From positions 62,001 through 126,000 of the forward strand of contig UQGJ01000006.1 in assembly GCA_900540545.1 (NCBI GenBank): a stretch of 64,000 bases of DNA. Direction: 5' to 3'. The stretch comes from an uncultured Eubacteriales bacterium (GTDB lineage Bacteria > Bacillota > Clostridia > Oscillospirales > Oscillospiraceae). Below, in pieces: positions 46,901 to 55,233 of the stretch. The position numbers were made by a program, and so were the translations under genes. Below the pieces are notes generated by a model. The model had not been told where the DNA came from. It made no database searches and saw only the letters and a program-made list of their open reading frames with translations. The first letter of the stretch is position 1; the number at the start of each line of letters is the position of its first letter.

Positions 46901-46940
46901 AAAGCCCCCGGCCATGTTCCTCATGGCCGGGGGCTTTTTT
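46901..46940 (+). terminator. Strong bidirectional-looking intrinsic terminator
   Basis: A 16-bp perfect stem (46901-46916 with 46922-46937, loop TTCCT) with an A-run before it and six T's at its end. Downstream of the SDR gene by about 135 bases. Confidence 0.9.
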
Positions 46941-47180
46941 CTGCTTCTCTGGATAATCTTGTCGATAAAGCACTTGCTTTTCGCGGTGGTATCGGTTAGA
47001 ATTGGCTTGGAAACATATTGCGGCAGGCCACGGGATGTTACCAGCATCCCGCGGCCCTGTGAGAGTGACGCGACCACTCAGCACAGCAGTATAACTGCAC
47101 CACGGATTTATTATACCTGTTCCCGGTTTCATTGACAAGTGGGAACGGGAAGTAAGTCGTGCGTCCGCATTGATTCATTC

Positions 47181-47215
47181 AAAGCGGGGCTGAGTCGTAC
47201 ACTCAGCCCCGCTTT
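47181..47215 (+). terminator. Hairpin upstream of the LysM gene
   Basis: A perfect 15-bp stem (47181-47195 with 47201-47215, loop CGTAC), followed by a weak T-rich tail. It lies 178 bases before the LysM gene, so it could act as a terminator of an upstream transcript or as a leader attenuator. Confidence 0.65.
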
Positions 47216-47393
47216 ATGTTTCCAATGGACGCCCGAGCGCAGGGGCTACTCCCCTGCGCTCCGGGCCGCTCCATTGGAATATGAGGGCGGATACCTGTCT
47301 CAAAAAGGTGCCGTACCGGGGTTTCGCGCCCGTCTGGAAGGGAGAGAGAGAAAGGAGCAGGTACGGCAGAAACTGAGAAGGAGTTATGCCATC

Positions 47394-48278
47394 ATGAAAA
47401 AACATATCGTTCGTATGCTCTCCTGCACCCTGGTGATGGGTCTGCTGACCGTAGGGGCCTCTGCGGCGGCCTACGGTCCCCATTCCGTGTCGGACACCAA
47501 TGGAAACACCTATTCCTTTGACGCGGCCGCGGTGGAGACGCGCACCCTGACCTTCGATTACAGCATGTATGAAGAAGACTCGCAGACCGAGGAGGGCACG
47601 GTCATCGTGATGCAGCCGGGCAGCAGCGTGACGCTGAGCGGCGCCGACGGCGGGCCGTACACGGCCAGCGGCTACGCTTACAGCAGCGGGGATGCCGGGT
47701 ATATCGCGCTGGACGGCGCTCTGTACGACTTCGGCAGCGGCCCCGCCGCCGACATCTTTGGTATGAAGTCGGGCTGGTCCCTGCCGGTGGATATGGTCAA
47801 CGTCGTCCTCGACTACGCCACGGGCGACGAAATCTACCTGGTCCTGGGCGGGTCCGGCTCCGCCGCCCAGCCCGCCGGCGGGACTGCCGCCGCCCCCGCC
47901 GGCCCCGGCGATTACACCGTGGTAAAGTACGACACCCTGGGCCAGATCGCCCTGAACAACTACGGCTCCTACAAGTACCACACCGCCCTCTATCAGGCCA
48001 ACGCCGAGGCGTTCAAGGCCACCGGCGGAGCCCTCAAGCCCGGCATGGTGCTGAACCTGCCCGACACTCTGGGGACCGCCAAGCGCCTCGGTATGCCCGT
48101 GGCGGGCGAGGGCGAGACCCTCTACACCGTCAAGGCCGGCGACACCCTGGGCGGCATCGCCAAGGCCGTCTACGGCGACGTGATGAAGTACCAGGCCATT
48201 TTTGACCGCAACAGCGACCGGCTCACCAACCCCAACACCATCTACGAGGGGCAGATCATCGTCCTGCCCGCCAAATAA
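47394..48278 (+). CDS. Secreted protein with two C-terminal LysM domains
   Basis: 294 residues. Signal peptide 1-25 (M-K-K-H-I-V-R-M-L, hydrophobic, G-A-S-A-A-A). About 26-165 is an unrecognised beta-type domain ending in a Gly/Ala/Pro linker. LysM-like 1, about 172-222 (Y-T-V-V-K-Y-D-T-L-G-Q-I-A), is diverged. LysM 2, about 243-292 (Y-T-V-K-A-G-D-T-L-G-G-I-A-K), is canonical and ends I-I-V-L-P. LysM binds N-acetylglucosamine of the cell wall. ATG 47394 has GAGAAGGAG (47375-47383) ten bases upstream. The in-frame extension upstream lacks such support. Wall-associated; catalytic function not seen. Confidence 0.88.
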   Translation: MKKHIVRMLSCTLVMGLLTVGASAAAYGPHSVSDTNGNTYSFDAAAVETRTLTFDYSMYEEDSQTEEGTVIVMQPGSSVTLSGADGGPYTASGYAYSSGDAGYIALDGALYDFGSGPAADIFGMKSGWSLPVDMVNVVLDYATGDEIYLVLGGSGSAAQPAGGTAAAPAGPGDYTVVKYDTLGQIALNNYGSYKYHTALYQANAEAFKATGGALKPGMVLNLPDTLGTAKRLGMPVAGEGETLYTVKAGDTLGGIAKAVYGDVMKYQAIFDRNSDRLTNPNTIYEGQIIVLPAK

Positions 48279-48287
48279 AATCGAATC

Positions 48288-48341
48288 AAAAAGCAGGGCA
48301 GGGTCCCGACCCAAACGGTCGGGACCCTGCCCTGCTTTTTT
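48288..48341. terminator. Bidirectional terminator between convergent genes
   Basis: A 24-bp perfect stem (48288-48311 with 48317-48340, loop CAAAC) with A's on one side and six T's on the other, exactly between the LysM gene and the convergent EamA gene. Confidence 0.93.
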
Positions 48342-48342
48342 C

Positions 48343-49239
48343 TTACTCCATCCCCAGAATGGCGATGCCCACCGCCGCCACGGCGATGACGGCGTACTGG
48401 GCCTTGCTCAGCTTCTCCTTCAGCACCACCCGGCTCCACACCAGGCTCATGACGCAGTAGGAGGAGATCATGGGGGCGGCCACAATGACGTTGGCCCCAA
48501 TGGCGTAGATATAGGCGAACTGCCCCGCCGTCTCGCACAGGGCGGCGGTGAGCTTGTAGCCCTCCCGGCGCTGGGGCCGGATGGGCTCCTTCTTGATGAC
48601 CACCACGTAGACGAAGGCAAAGACCGCCATCATCAAAAAGGTCAGCTCATAGGCGATGTTGGCCTGCTCCTCGGCGATGACCGTGCCCAGCAGCAGCCCG
48701 TCGACGAAGGTACCCAGGCCGTCGATGGCGCAGTACAGCAGTGGGAAGGCGATGGCGATGACGCTGCGGGTGTGCTTTTTGTCCGGGGTGATGCCCTCCG
48801 CCGCCCGGAGGGCGTCGTCCTTCCGCTTCTCGATGACGGACAGGGCAAAGACCCCGGCGCAGACCAGAATAACGCCGAAGAGCTGCACCCCCGTCATGGT
48901 CTCCCCCAGGAAGAGGAAGCACAGCACCGCCGCCACCGCGCCGGAGGAGTTGCACACCGGGGAGGAGATGGACAGCTCGATGTACCGCAGCCCCGCATAG
49001 CCGATGACCATGGACAGGATGTAGCACACGGAGGCGGGCAGATAGGTGACGATGTCCATGGGGGAGAAGGGGGTGCCCGTCACCAGCATAAACACGGCGT
49101 GGGCGCCCATGACCAGGCCCACGGCCATGACCATTTTCCAGTGGCTGTACCTGTCGTCTGGCTTGGAGCCCATCTTGGAAAAGAGGTCGGAGCCGCTCCA
49201 GAAGAGAATCGCGATTAGCGAGAGTATAAACCAGTTCAT
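48343..49239 (-). CDS. EamA-family (DMT superfamily) permease
   Basis: 298 residues with about ten hydrophobic segments in two halves, the EamA duplication. The first half starts M-N-W-F-I-L-S-L-I-A-I-L-F-W-S-G-S-D-L and has L-S-I-S-S-P-V-C-N-S-S-G-A-V-A-A-V; the second ends M-S-L-V-W-S-R-V-V-L-K-E-K-L-S. Such permeases export or import small metabolites; the substrate cannot be read. A charged loop (R-K-D-D-A-L-R-A-A-E) separates the halves. On the minus strand AAGGATG lies about eight bases from the ATG. Confidence 0.88.
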   Translation of the reverse strand: MNWFILSLIAILFWSGSDLFSKMGSKPDDRYSHWKMVMAVGLVMGAHAVFMLVTGTPFSPMDIVTYLPASVCYILSMVIGYAGLRYIELSISSPVCNSSGAVAAVLCFLFLGETMTGVQLFGVILVCAGVFALSVIEKRKDDALRAAEGITPDKKHTRSVIAIAFPLLYCAIDGLGTFVDGLLLGTVIAEEQANIAYELTFLMMAVFAFVYVVVIKKEPIRPQRREGYKLTAALCETAGQFAYIYAIGANVIVAAPMISSYCVMSLVWSRVVLKEKLSKAQYAVIAVAAVGIAILGME

Positions 49240-49452
49240 ATATTACCATCCTTAATCAATTTATGTTAACTAAGAATGGCCTGCGGGGGTGGCCTGCGGG
49301 GAAACCGGGCGTTGTGCCAGCATTGGATTCGTTTGGTAGGTCGTTTGGTCAAACCGGGGCCACTTCCTTTCCGCGAAAAAATCGCAACGGCGCATTATAC
49401 CATACATGCCCTTCTCCCGCAAGACCGACTTCCCGTCCCCAAAATCTCCCGC

Positions 49453-49480
49453 TTGACAAACGTTTGTTTCAGGTTATAAT
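49453..49480 (+). promoter_or_regulatory. Promoter of the radical-SAM gene cluster
   Basis: Perfect TTGACA (49453-49458), 16-base spacer, perfect TATAAT (49475-49480). Transcription should begin just before the parS palindrome at 49492. Confidence 0.88.
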
Positions 49481-49491
49481 AGTAGTACAAA

Positions 49492-49507
49492 TGTTTCACG
49501 TGAAACA
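49492..49507. promoter_or_regulatory. parS: parS centromere-like site (ParB/Spo0J binding)
   Basis: TGTTTCACGTGAAACA, identical to the canonical Firmicute parS, inside an 18-base perfect palindrome (49491-49508). It lies between the promoter and the RBS of the radical-SAM gene, so ParB bound here could also affect that gene. In known genomes parS sites cluster around the replication origin; this window may be origin-proximal (inference). Confidence 0.88.
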
Positions 49508-49531
49508 TTTGACGAAAAGGAGGCGGAGCCC

Positions 49532-50800
49532 ATGGACCTGATGGAAAAGCTGACCATCCTCACCGACGCGGCCAAATACGACGCGGCCTGCACCTCCAGC
49601 GGCCTGGACCGCTCCGCCCGGCAGGGGCGCATGGGCTCTACCCTGCTCTCAGGCTGCTGCCACAGCTTTTCCGCAGACGGCCGGTGCGTCACCCTGCTGA
49701 AGGTCCTGATGACCAACGTGTGCTGTTACGACTGCGCCTACTGCGTCAACCGCCGCTCCAACGACCTGCCCCGGGCGGCCTTCACCCCCCGGGAGCTGGC
49801 CGAGTTGACCATCCAGTTCTACCGCCGGAACTACATTGAGGGTCTCTTTCTCTCCTCCGCTGTCCTCCAAAGCCCCGACTACACCACCGAGCGGATGATC
49901 GAGTGCCTGCGCATCCTCCGCCAGGAATACGGCTTCTGGGGCTATATCCACGCCAAGGCCATCCCCGGCGCCGACCCTCTGCTGACCTACCGGCTGGGCC
50001 TGCTGTGCGACCGCATGAGCGTCAACATCGAGCTGCCCTCGGAGCCCTCCCTCCGGCTTCTGGCCCCGGACAAGGAGAAAACCGCCATCCTCACCCCCAT
50101 GAAGCAGATCCGGGACAATATCAAGGAGTCCAAGCACGAGCTGGCACTGAGCAAGAACGCCCCCCGGTTCGCCCCGGCGGGCCAGTCCACCCAGATGATC
50201 ATCGGCGCCACCCCGGAGTCGGACCTCCACATCCTCCGCCTCACCGAGAGCCTCTACCAGAAGTACAGCCTCAAGCGGGTCTTTTACTCGGCCTACATGC
50301 CGGTGTCCGACCACAAGCTCCTGCCCGCGCGGCAGGACTTCAAGCCGCCCCTGCTGCGGGAGCACCGGCTCTACCAGGCTGACTGGCTCCTGCGCTACTA
50401 CCACTTCTCCGCCGCCGAGCTGCTGGACGAGGCCCACCCCGACTTCGACGCCCGGGTGGACCCCAAGTGCTCCTGGGCCCTGCGGCATCTGGACCAGTTC
50501 CCGGTGGAGGTGAACCGGGCCGACTACGAGACCCTGCTGCGGGTCCCCGGCATCGGGGTCCGCTCCGCCCAGCGCATCCTCACCGCCCGGCGGGTGGGCC
50601 CCCTCACCTTTGAGGGTCTCAAGAAGCTGGGGGTGGTCCTCAAGCGGGCCCAATACTTCCTCGTCTGCTCCGGGAGCATGCTCCCCGGCCTCAGCCGGGT
50701 CCGCCCCGACTCCGTCCTGCGGAACCTGGTAGCCCTGGAACGGCCGGCCCTGGCCGGGTCCATGCCGGAGCAGCTCTCCCTGTTTGAACCGGGCGCGTAA
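49532..50800 (+). CDS. Putative DNA modification/repair radical SAM protein
   Basis: 422 residues of the TIGR03916-type radical SAM family. The cluster motif is C64-x3-C68-x2-C71 (V-C-C-Y-D-C-A-Y-C), downstream of L-L-K-V-L-M-T-N. A C-terminal helix-hairpin-helix, L-L-R-V-P-G-I-G-V-R-S-A-Q-R-I-L (about 330-350), suggests nucleic-acid contact. The true substrate is not established for the family. AAGGAGG (49517-49523) is eight bases from the ATG. The genes downstream are its usual partners, including the linked DUF4130-type protein. Confidence 0.9.
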   Translation: MDLMEKLTILTDAAKYDAACTSSGLDRSARQGRMGSTLLSGCCHSFSADGRCVTLLKVLMTNVCCYDCAYCVNRRSNDLPRAAFTPRELAELTIQFYRRNYIEGLFLSSAVLQSPDYTTERMIECLRILRQEYGFWGYIHAKAIPGADPLLTYRLGLLCDRMSVNIELPSEPSLRLLAPDKEKTAILTPMKQIRDNIKESKHELALSKNAPRFAPAGQSTQMIIGATPESDLHILRLTESLYQKYSLKRVFYSAYMPVSDHKLLPARQDFKPPLLREHRLYQADWLLRYYHFSAAELLDEAHPDFDARVDPKCSWALRHLDQFPVEVNRADYETLLRVPGIGVRSAQRILTARRVGPLTFEGLKKLGVVLKRAQYFLVCSGSMLPGLSRVRPDSVLRNLVALERPALAGSMPEQLSLFEPGA

Positions 50801-50827
50801 CGGCCGCTCTCTCTAATGGTATTTCGC

Positions 50828-50853
50828 AGGGCCGCCACAGATGGCGGGCCGCC
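50828..50853. repeat. Short palindrome, element D
   Basis: AGGGCCGCCACAGATGGCGG and a few more bases, related to 24782-24805 and 29776-29799. It sits just before the RBS of the next gene, so the gene's leader can fold. Confidence 0.55.
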
Positions 50854-50866
50854 GGAGGTAACTCTT

Positions 50867-51652
50867 ATGTCAACTTGGACTTCATTTCAATATTTCTATG
50901 ACGACACCTTTGCCGGGTTCCTCACCTGCGTCTATTGGAGTTATGTCAACAAGGAGCTGCCGGTCTGCTTTTCCACTCCCGCCGACCCCCGCATCTCCCT
51001 CTACCCGGACCGGGCGGTGGAGACCGACGAGGCCCTGGCCGGTCGGGTCTACCGCTCGCTGAGCAGCCGCATCTCCCTGGACGCCCAGAGCATGGTGGCC
51101 CGGGGCTTCCTCACCTGCATGCCGGAAAAGGAACGCCGGCTTTATGACTTCATCCGCCTGGGCTACCAGATGGGCCCCGCCGTGGTCCGTGCCCTCACCG
51201 ACCCCAGGGTGGCCCCCCTGAACACCGCCCTCACCCACCTGAAGGGGGAGGTCCACCTGCTCCGGGGCTTCGTCCGGTTCTCCGACCAGGGCGGGCTGCT
51301 GGTGTCGGAAATCGAGCCGAAAAACCGGGTGCTGCCCCTGCTGCGCCCCCACTTCTGCGCCCGGTACAACCAGGAGTCCTTCGTCATCTATGACCGCACC
51401 CACCGGGAGGCCCTCTTCCACCAGCCGGGGGAGTGGGCCATCGTCCCCCTGGAGGAGTTCCACCTCTCGGCCCCGGAGGAGCGGGAGCTGGACTACCGCC
51501 GCCTGTGGCGGAGGTTCTACGACACCATCGCCATCGAGGGCCGCATCAACCCCAAGCTCCGCATGACCCACATGCCCAAGCGGTACTGGGGCACCATGAC
51601 GGAATTTCAGACGGACCCGGCCCCCGCCGGGAGAAAGGAATTGGTTCCATGA
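50867..51652 (+). CDS. TIGR03915-like DUF4130-type partner of the radical SAM protein
   Basis: 261 residues matching the family of proteins that accompany the TIGR03916 radical SAM protein. It begins S-T-W-T-S-F-Q-Y-F-Y-D-D-T-F-A-G-F-L-T-C-V-Y, which resembles the usual 'Y-D-G-T-F-x-G-x-L-x-x-[IV]-[FY]' start. Further recognisable parts are H-L-L-R-G-F-V-R-F and I-Y-D-R-T-H-R-E-A-L-F. The C-terminal R-Y-W-G-T-M-T-E-F is typical. ATG 50867 follows GGAGGT (50854-50859) by seven bases. It overlaps the next gene by four bases. Function, probably nucleic-acid metabolism, is not established. Confidence 0.82.
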   Translation: MSTWTSFQYFYDDTFAGFLTCVYWSYVNKELPVCFSTPADPRISLYPDRAVETDEALAGRVYRSLSSRISLDAQSMVARGFLTCMPEKERRLYDFIRLGYQMGPAVVRALTDPRVAPLNTALTHLKGEVHLLRGFVRFSDQGGLLVSEIEPKNRVLPLLRPHFCARYNQESFVIYDRTHREALFHQPGEWAIVPLEEFHLSAPEERELDYRRLWRRFYDTIAIEGRINPKLRMTHMPKRYWGTMTEFQTDPAPAGRKELVP

Positions 51653-51951
51653 GACAGGTCAAAATCACCGTTCTGCGCAAGCAGCTTTATGAGGATTTGG
51701 CGGAGGCCTACCTCACCGACGGGAAGGATGTGGAGTGTGATTTTTACCGGGTGGGGGACACCTTCCTCTACACCGGCGGGGCGGAGATGCCGGAGGGGTT
51801 CTGCCCCTGGGCGTGGGTGGACATCTACCCCACCGTGAACGCCCTCTCCCTGGGGGCCAGCTACACGCCCTGGCAGAAGCGGGAGGGGGTCAATGTCCTC
51901 TGCTGCAGCGATGGGATCCGGCCGGTGACGTTTTTGCTAGAGGCGCTTTAA
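51649..51951 (+). CDS. TIGR04076-like small protein
   Basis: 100 residues. Pattern: R-Q-V-K-I-T-V-L, then C-D-F-Y-R-V-G-D-T-F, P-E-G-F-C-P-W-A-W-V-D-I, and V-L-C-C-S-D-G-I-R-P-V-T-F-L-L-E. The C-x-W-A-W-x-D-I and C-C-x-D-G-x-R-P motifs match the TIGR04076 family. Conserved cysteines suggest metal binding. ATG overlaps the previous stop (ATGA), so it is translationally coupled to the DUF4130-type gene. Function unknown. Confidence 0.8.
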   Translation: MRQVKITVLRKQLYEDLAEAYLTDGKDVECDFYRVGDTFLYTGGAEMPEGFCPWAWVDIYPTVNALSLGASYTPWQKREGVNVLCCSDGIRPVTFLLEAL

Positions 51952-52631
51952 ATTCAGGGCTGGCCCTGCCGGGGGCGTTCCTTTCTCATTTGAGAAAGGA
52001 ACCGAAAGAAAACCAGGGGGACGACACGGGGGATTTCATCCCCCTATTGTCGGTCCCCTGGACCCTCGTCAGAACAAGCTGCGTTCCGTTCCGTCCGGCT
52101 ACGCCGGACATCCACTTCACTCCGCTTGTTCTTCCTCTCCCCAGCGGACCTGAACGGCGGCCCGCCGGGGGCCCCTTGAATCGGGGGTCTGTGCGTATTT
52201 GAATCACCCTTGCGCCCGTTGGGAGTCGGCACGGGCGGCTGATAGCCGCCCCTACAAGGGTTTGTGGGTTTGCAAGGAGTGCTTGCGTGGCAAAGGCCAT
52301 GTACGGGCGGCTATCAGCCGCCCGCCGCCATGCACCAGCCTTGCCGGGCACTGCCATGCCAGGCGCGCCGCGCCAGCGCATGGGGGTGAACAATTGTGTG
52401 GTAGGCCGTAACGGCCGGGGCGGAAGCGGAAGGGCAGACTTGTCACCTCTAGCCGGTTTCGACTGTCACGCCCGGTTGGCGCCGCCCCTGGGTCCAGGGC
52501 CGAAGCCCTGGTCGTTTCTTCCCAGGGTTCTTTTCGAAAAAAGAATCCTGGCCCCCGCGGCAGCGGCCCCCGGCGGTCCAAAAACAAAAAGGCCCGCATA
52601 CCTATACGGTACGCGGGCCTTCTCTTGCTTT
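51952..52631. repeat. 680-base gene-free interval with several palindromic elements
   Basis: 51957-52070 is element C, copy 1 (GTTCCTTTCTC/GAGAAAGGAAC hairpin, then CCAGGGGG ... CCCCTGG). 52229-52258 and 52300-52328 carry facing CGGGCGGCTGATAGCCGCCC-type palindromes. About 52490-52560 has a further element (CCAGGG ... CCCTGG, TTCTTTTCGAAAAAAGAA). The interval ends with the liv terminator. I see no protein gene in it. Confidence 0.65.
52577..52622 (-). terminator. Terminator of the liv operon
   Basis: On the minus strand AAGGCCCGC ... GCGGGCCTT with one mismatch in a 14-bp stem, followed by TTTTTGTTTTT. It begins about ten bases past the livF stop codon. Confidence 0.88.
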
Positions 52632-53339
52632 TTATCCGCCCAAATAGGCTTTCTTCACGTCCTCGTCGGCCAGCAGGGCGGCGGCGGGGGCGGTCTTGAC
52701 GATGTGGCCCGTCTCCAGCACGTAGCCCCGGTCGGCCACGGACAGGGCCATCTGGGCGTTCTGCTCCACCAGCAGGATGGTGGTCCCCGCCTTGTGCAGC
52801 TCCTGAATGATGTCGAAAATCTGCTCCACCAGCAGGGGGGCCAGACCCATGGACGGCTCATCCAGCATGAGCAGCTTGGGCCGGGACATCAGCGCCCGGC
52901 CCATGGCTAGCATCTGCTGCTCGCCGCCGGACAGGGTGCCCGCCACCTGCTTGCGCCGCTCCTCCAGCCGGGGGAAGCGCTGGTACACGTCCTTGATGCC
53001 CGCATCGATGGCGCTGCCGTTCTGGGTATAGCCGCCCATCTCCAGGTTTTCCTCCACGGTCATCTGGGTAAAGACCCGCCGCCCCTCGGGCACATGGGCC
53101 AGGCCCTTGGCCACCACCTTGTGGGGGGCCACGCCGCCAATTTTCTCCCCCAGGAACTCCACGGAGCCGGTCTTGGAGTGGAGCAGGCCCGACATGGTCT
53201 TCAGGATGGTGGACTTGCCCGCGCCGTTGGCGCCGATGAGGGTGACGACCTCCCCCTCCTCCACGGAGAAGGACACGTCCTTGATGGCGTGAATGGCGCC
53301 GTAGTAGACGTTGATATTTTCCACGTTCAGCATTGCCAT
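52632..53339 (-). CDS. livF: Branched-chain amino-acid ABC transporter ATPase LivF
   Basis: 235 residues, full length for LivF. Walker A G-A-N-G-A-G-K-S-T (about 36-44), signature L-S-G-G-E-Q-Q-M-L, Walker B L-L-M-L-D-E-P-S-M-G-L, and H-K-V-V-A-K-G-L-A-H-V-P-E-G-R-R typical of LivF. With LivG it powers import of Leu/Ile/Val. On the minus strand AAAGGAGG lies ten bases from the ATG. Last gene of the operon, four bases from livG. Confidence 0.95.
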   Translation of the reverse strand: MAMLNVENINVYYGAIHAIKDVSFSVEEGEVVTLIGANGAGKSTILKTMSGLLHSKTGSVEFLGEKIGGVAPHKVVAKGLAHVPEGRRVFTQMTVEENLEMGGYTQNGSAIDAGIKDVYQRFPRLEERRKQVAGTLSGGEQQMLAMGRALMSRPKLLMLDEPSMGLAPLLVEQIFDIIQELHKAGTTILLVEQNAQMALSVADRGYVLETGHIVKTAPAAALLADEDVKKAYLGG

Positions 53340-53343
53340 GGTC

Positions 53344-54198
53344 TCACGCCTCCTTTCCGCTGCCCAGGTAGGCCTTGATGACCTCGGGGTTGTTCTGGAT
53401 GTCCTCGGCGGTGCCCTTGGCGATGATCTGGCCGAAGTTCAGCACACAGATGCCCTCGCAGATGCCCATGACCAGATTCATGTCGTGCTCAATGAGCATG
53501 ATGGCGATCTGGAAGGTATCCCGGATCTTCACGATGTTGTCCATGAGCTCGCCGGTCTCGGAGGGGTTCATGCCCGCCGCCGGCTCGTCCAGGAGCAGCA
53601 GGGAGGGGTTGGTGCCCAGGGCCCGGACGATCTCCAGCCGCCGCTGGGCGCCGTAGGGCAGGCTGCCCGCCTCGTGGTTGGCCAAATCCTGCATGTCGAA
53701 GATGGACAGCAGCTCCATGGCCCGGTCCCGGGCCACCTTCTCCCCCTTCCAGAAGGAGGGCAGGCGGAGGATGGCGCTGGACATGTGGTAGTCCATTTCG
53801 TTGTGCAGGCCGATGAGGACGTTGTCCAGCACGGTGAGACTCTTGAACAGGCGGATGTTCTGGAAGGTCCGGGCGATGCCCGCCCGGTTGGCCTGGACGG
53901 TACTCATGCCCGCGGTGTCCACGCCGTCCAGCAGGATGGTGCCCCGGGTGGGCTGGTAGACCTTGGTGAGCAGGTTGAACACCGTGGTCTTGCCCGCGCC
54001 GTTGGGGCCGATGAGACCGGCGATCTCGGTGCGGCCGATGGCCATGTTGAAGTCGTTGACGGCGGTGAGGCCGCCGAAGTCGATGCCCAGGTGGCGGCAC
54101 TCCAGGATGGGGGCCTTGTCCACGTCCCGCTCGGGGATGATGTTGGGGTTGGGCACGGGCACCAGCTTGGTGTCCGGCTTTGGACGCTTGCTGCTCAT
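53344..54198 (-). CDS. livG: Branched-chain amino-acid ABC transporter ATPase LivG
   Basis: 284 residues. An N-terminal extension of about 28 residues (S-S-K-R-P-K-P-D-T-K) precedes the ABC domain. Walker A G-P-N-G-A-G-K-T-T, A-R-T-F-Q-N-I-R-L-F, the diverged signature L-P-Y-G-A-Q-R-R-L-E-I, Walker B L-L-L-L-D-E-P-A-A-G-M-N-P, and I-E-H-D-M-N-L-V-M are the standard LivG marks. ATGA overlap with the livM stop. Confidence 0.95.
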   Translation of the reverse strand: MSSKRPKPDTKLVPVPNPNIIPERDVDKAPILECRHLGIDFGGLTAVNDFNMAIGRTEIAGLIGPNGAGKTTVFNLLTKVYQPTRGTILLDGVDTAGMSTVQANRAGIARTFQNIRLFKSLTVLDNVLIGLHNEMDYHMSSAILRLPSFWKGEKVARDRAMELLSIFDMQDLANHEAGSLPYGAQRRLEIVRALGTNPSLLLLDEPAAGMNPSETGELMDNIVKIRDTFQIAIMLIEHDMNLVMGICEGICVLNFGQIIAKGTAEDIQNNPEVIKAYLGSGKEA

Positions 54199-55223
54199 TC
54201 GGAATCCGCCTCCTTCCGCCGGGGGTTCATGATCCGCTCCAGAATGCGGGAGAGGGAGAAGTCATACTGCCCCAAAAGCCCGGTGGGCTTGAAGATCATC
54301 ACGATAATGAGGACCGCCGAGTAGACCACCATGCGGTAGTCGGAGAAGGCCCGCAGCAGCTCGGGCAGGACGGTGAGCACCGTGGCCGACAGGATGGAGC
54401 CCAGCATGGAGCCCATACCGCCCAGCACCACCATGACCAAAATCTCGATGGACTTCATGAAGCCGAAAGTGGAGGGCTGGAGGGAGCCCAGGTAGCCCGC
54501 GTACAGGCACCCGGCCACCCCGGCGAAGAAGGCCGACATGGTGAAGGCCATGACCTTGTAGTAGGTGGTCTTGATGCCGCAGCTCTCGGCGGCGATCTCG
54601 TTCTCCCTGATGGAGAGGATGGCCCGGCCGTGGCGGGACTTCATCACCATATGGATGATGAGGCAGGTCAGAATGACGCAGGCCATGACCACGGGCACGC
54701 TGGTGATCTTGGGGATGCGCTTGAGGCCGGAGGCCCCGTAGGTGAAGGAGAAGCCCAGGACCTGGTCGATGTTGGTGATGATGACCCGGATGATCTCGCC
54801 GAAGCCCAGGGTGATGATGGCCAGATAGTCGCCCTTGAGCCGCAGGGCGGGCACGCCGATGAGGATGCCGAAGATGCCCGCCACGATGCCGGCCAGCACC
54901 AGGGACAGGACCACCAGGGCCACGTACTTGCCGCCGGTGGCCCCGGCGGCGTCCACCGCCTTGAGGAAGATGCCCCCGGCGTAGGCGCCCACGGCCATGA
55001 AGCCCGCGTGGCCCAGGGGGAGCTGGCCCAGATAGCCGGTGGCCACGTTCAGGGAGACGGCCAGCATGATGTTGATACCCACCAGCATGACGATCTTGGT
55101 GTAGTACCCGGAGATGACCCCCGTGGCGTCCAGGGCCACCATGGCGGCGAAAAAGGCCAAAATCAGCACGCCGTTGATGCCGTACCGGGCGGGCATGGGG
55201 ATGCGCTTGTAAGCTCGTTTCAT
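54195..55223 (-). CDS. livM: Branched-chain amino-acid ABC transporter permease LivM
   Basis: 342 residues, about nine helices. The P-L-G-H-A-G-F-M-A-V-G-A-Y-A-G-G segment and the ABC-contact loop L-G-F-G-E-I-I-R-V-I are characteristic, and S-I-R-E-N-E-I-A-A-E-S-C-G-I lies on the cytosolic side. ATG 55223 is preferred to GTG 55232 because GAGGTG lies six bases upstream of the former and overlaps the latter. It follows livH by ten bases. Confidence 0.95.
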   Translation of the reverse strand: MKRAYKRIPMPARYGINGVLILAFFAAMVALDATGVISGYYTKIVMLVGINIMLAVSLNVATGYLGQLPLGHAGFMAVGAYAGGIFLKAVDAAGATGGKYVALVVLSLVLAGIVAGIFGILIGVPALRLKGDYLAIITLGFGEIIRVIITNIDQVLGFSFTYGASGLKRIPKITSVPVVMACVILTCLIIHMVMKSRHGRAILSIRENEIAAESCGIKTTYYKVMAFTMSAFFAGVAGCLYAGYLGSLQPSTFGFMKSIEILVMVVLGGMGSMLGSILSATVLTVLPELLRAFSDYRMVVYSAVLIIVMIFKPTGLLGQYDFSLSRILERIMNPRRKEADSE

Positions 55224-55233
55224 ATCCGCCACC

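Larger units (their letters stand above)
46766..47393. other. 628-base gene-free, structure-rich interval
   Basis: It holds a GTTTCGTG/CACGAAAC hairpin (about 46828-46849), the strong terminator at 46901-46940, a second hairpin terminator at 47181-47215, and between them hairpins GGGATG/CATCCC and GTTCCC/GGGAAC. The latter two may belong to an unrecognised non-coding RNA or to an mRNA leader. No convincing gene and no known riboswitch core was identified. Confidence 0.5.

Noticed and set aside
46941..47180. A tRNA or known riboswitch in the structured interval
   Set aside because: No T-loop consensus, no acceptor stem of the right spacing, and no recognisable riboswitch core.
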